Source: Rhodobacter sp.
GTDB taxonomy: Bacteria; Pseudomonadota; Alphaproteobacteria; Rhodobacterales; Rhodobacteraceae
DNA length: 23,080 bases
NCBI GenBank assembly: GCA_027482795.1
Contig: JAIXVS010000303.1
Location: 1-23,080, forward strand
Direction: 5' to 3'
A model generated the notes under the pieces. It had not been told where the DNA came from. It did no database searches and was given only the letters and a program-made list of their open reading frames with translations. A program made the translations under genes and the position numbers. This document shows, in pieces, positions 22,223 to 23,080 of this stretch (positions are counted from its first letter, which is position 1; each line of letters begins with the position of its first letter).

Positions 22223-22245
22223 TATCAGCTGTGATATACCTATAT
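22223..22245 (-). promoter_or_regulatory. Overlapping palindromes upstream of the peroxiredoxin gene
   Basis: TATCA-GCTG-TGATA (22223-22236) overlaps ATATA-CC-TATAT (22234-22245). Both are inverted repeats in an AT-rich stretch 15 to 38 bases before the peroxiredoxin ATG. The AT-rich half could supply a -10 element on the minus strand (TATATC). A redox-responsive repressor site is possible; no known motif is matched. Confidence 0.35.
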
Positions 22246-22448
22246 GCTTTGGAAGAAAATTCTAGATACGCAGGTTAGGATGCCGCAGAATAGAATATTT
22301 TCCTGTGCCGCGCGCGGGCGGCCAAAAGAATGTCGCAAATGGGCGGTGCAAATTGGGGTGTCATTCTATAAATCTGTAAACGAACGGGCCTATGCCTTGC
22401 CCAAAGAGCGCAGTTGCGCCAGAATATGATCAAATTATGGGGGCCGAA

Positions 22449-23080
22449 ATGCTGCACAAACGCGATTTCTATATCAATGGCGCATGGGTGGCCCCACAGG
22501 CCCCGCGCGATTGCCATGTCATCAACCCTTCGACAGAAGAGCCATGCGCCATCATCTCGCTGGGGTCAGAGGCCGATTTGAACGCAGCCGTTGCCGCCGC
22601 CAAGGCCGCCTTTCCCAAATGGGCAGCGACATCGCTGGCAGATCGCCGCGCGGTGGTGGAACGGATTTTGCAGCAATATCACGCCCGCGTGGAAGAGCTG
22701 TCTCAAGCGATTTCCATGGAAATGGGCGCGCCGATTGATCTGGCGCGCGAAGAACAATCGCCCTGTCTGCCATGGCATTTGGAAAACTTTCTAACCGCCT
22801 TTGACAAAATGGAATGGATCCGCCCGCTTGGCCCCCATGCCCCAAATGACCGCATCGCGCTGGAACCTATCGGCGTGGTGGGGCTGATTACGCCGTGGAA
22901 CTGGCCGATGAACCAAATCGCGCTGAAAGCCATTCCCGCCATTCTCACGGGCTGCACTTGCGTCTTGAAACCATCCGAAGAATCCCCCCTGAACGCGATG
23001 ATCTTTGCCGAATTTTGCCATGATGCGGGCCTGCCTGCGGGGGTGTTCAATTTGGTCAACGGCGACGGATTGGGCGTGGG
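22449..23080 (+). CDS. NAD(P)-dependent aldehyde dehydrogenase family protein, 5' part (runs off right edge)
   Basis: The reading frame is open from the ATG at 22449 to the window end, about 210 residues. It begins MLHKRDFYINGAWVAP, and the typical phrases INPSTEEP, IGVVGLITPWNWPMNQIALKAIPAILTGC and CVLKPSEESP follow. These form the Rossmann-like cofactor-binding region and carry the conserved asparagine (in PWNW) and lysine (in LKPSE) of the superfamily. The catalytic cysteine and glutamate lie beyond the window, so activity cannot be confirmed. An ATG at 22437, in frame and four codons upstream, is an alternative start without a ribosome site; GGGGG precedes the chosen one. The substrate is unknown. 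It follows a 241-base divergent gap shared with the peroxiredoxin gene. Confidence 0.9.
   Translation, partial: MLHKRDFYINGAWVAPQAPRDCHVINPSTEEPCAIISLGSEADLNAAVAAAKAAFPKWAATSLADRRAVVERILQQYHARVEELSQAISMEMGAPIDLAREEQSPCLPWHLENFLTAFDKMEWIRPLGPHAPNDRIALEPIGVVGLITPWNWPMNQIALKAIPAILTGCTCVLKPSEESPLNAMIFAEFCHDAGLPAGVFNLVNGDGLGV

Noticed and set aside
22244..22429. A 61-codon plus-strand frame in the peroxiredoxin/aldehyde dehydrogenase gap.
   Set aside because: No ribosome site, no recognisable domain, unusual composition, and it overlaps the promoter region of the peroxiredoxin gene.

Overview
The window looks like a chromosomal segment of an alphaproteobacterium of the Rhodobacterales (Roseobacter/Rhodobacter type). 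This rests on three observations: the ChvI-ChvG-HprK-RapZ-EIIA-HPr gene order beside pckA; an NAD-linked molybdenum formate dehydrogenase whose FdsA catalytic residues fall at the numbers I recall for the Rhodobacter capsulatus enzyme (C386, H387, R587); and many stop/start overlaps of the ATGA type. No tRNA, rRNA, insertion sequence, CRISPR array or prophage gene was found. The genus cannot be fixed from the sequence alone.

Region 1 (1-4863, minus strand) is one tightly packed run, transcribed right to left: chvI, chvG, hprK, rapZ, a mannose-type EIIA gene, ptsH and the 5' part of a PlsC-like acyltransferase. It couples an envelope-stress two-component system to a regulatory PTS that has no sugar permease. 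Region 2 (4864-5205) is a divergent intergenic stretch with two tandem operator-like dyads and two leader hairpins in front of pckA. Region 3 (5206-10197, plus strand) holds pckA, then rfbC-rfbB-rfbD-rfbA, the complete dTDP-L-rhamnose pathway in overlapping genes.

Region 4 (10198-10372) is a convergent gap with a terminator for the minus-strand operon and a long imperfect palindrome of REP type. Region 5 (10373-17454, minus strand) is a formate dehydrogenase locus: a LysR regulator, then fdsG-fdsB-(DUF4287-like small gene)-fdsA-fdhD(fdsC)-fdsD, nearly every pair overlapping. The 70-residue, histidine-rich DUF4287-like protein between fdsB and fdsA is the best candidate in the window for an undescribed accessory component.

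Region 6 (17586-19346, plus strand) contains an S49 (SppA-like) peptidase, a 64-residue membrane-anchored zinc-ribbon protein and a pteridine-reductase-like SDR, essentially without spacing. A 310-base AT-rich gap with one perfect DnaA box and one near match follows, then uvrC. Region 7 has a 1-Cys peroxiredoxin on the minus strand, convergent with uvrC, and the 5' part of an aldehyde dehydrogenase gene running off the right edge.

Most genes are conserved housekeeping or metabolic genes. The interest lies in the small proteins embedded in operons and in the intergenic operator, palindrome and hairpin structures.
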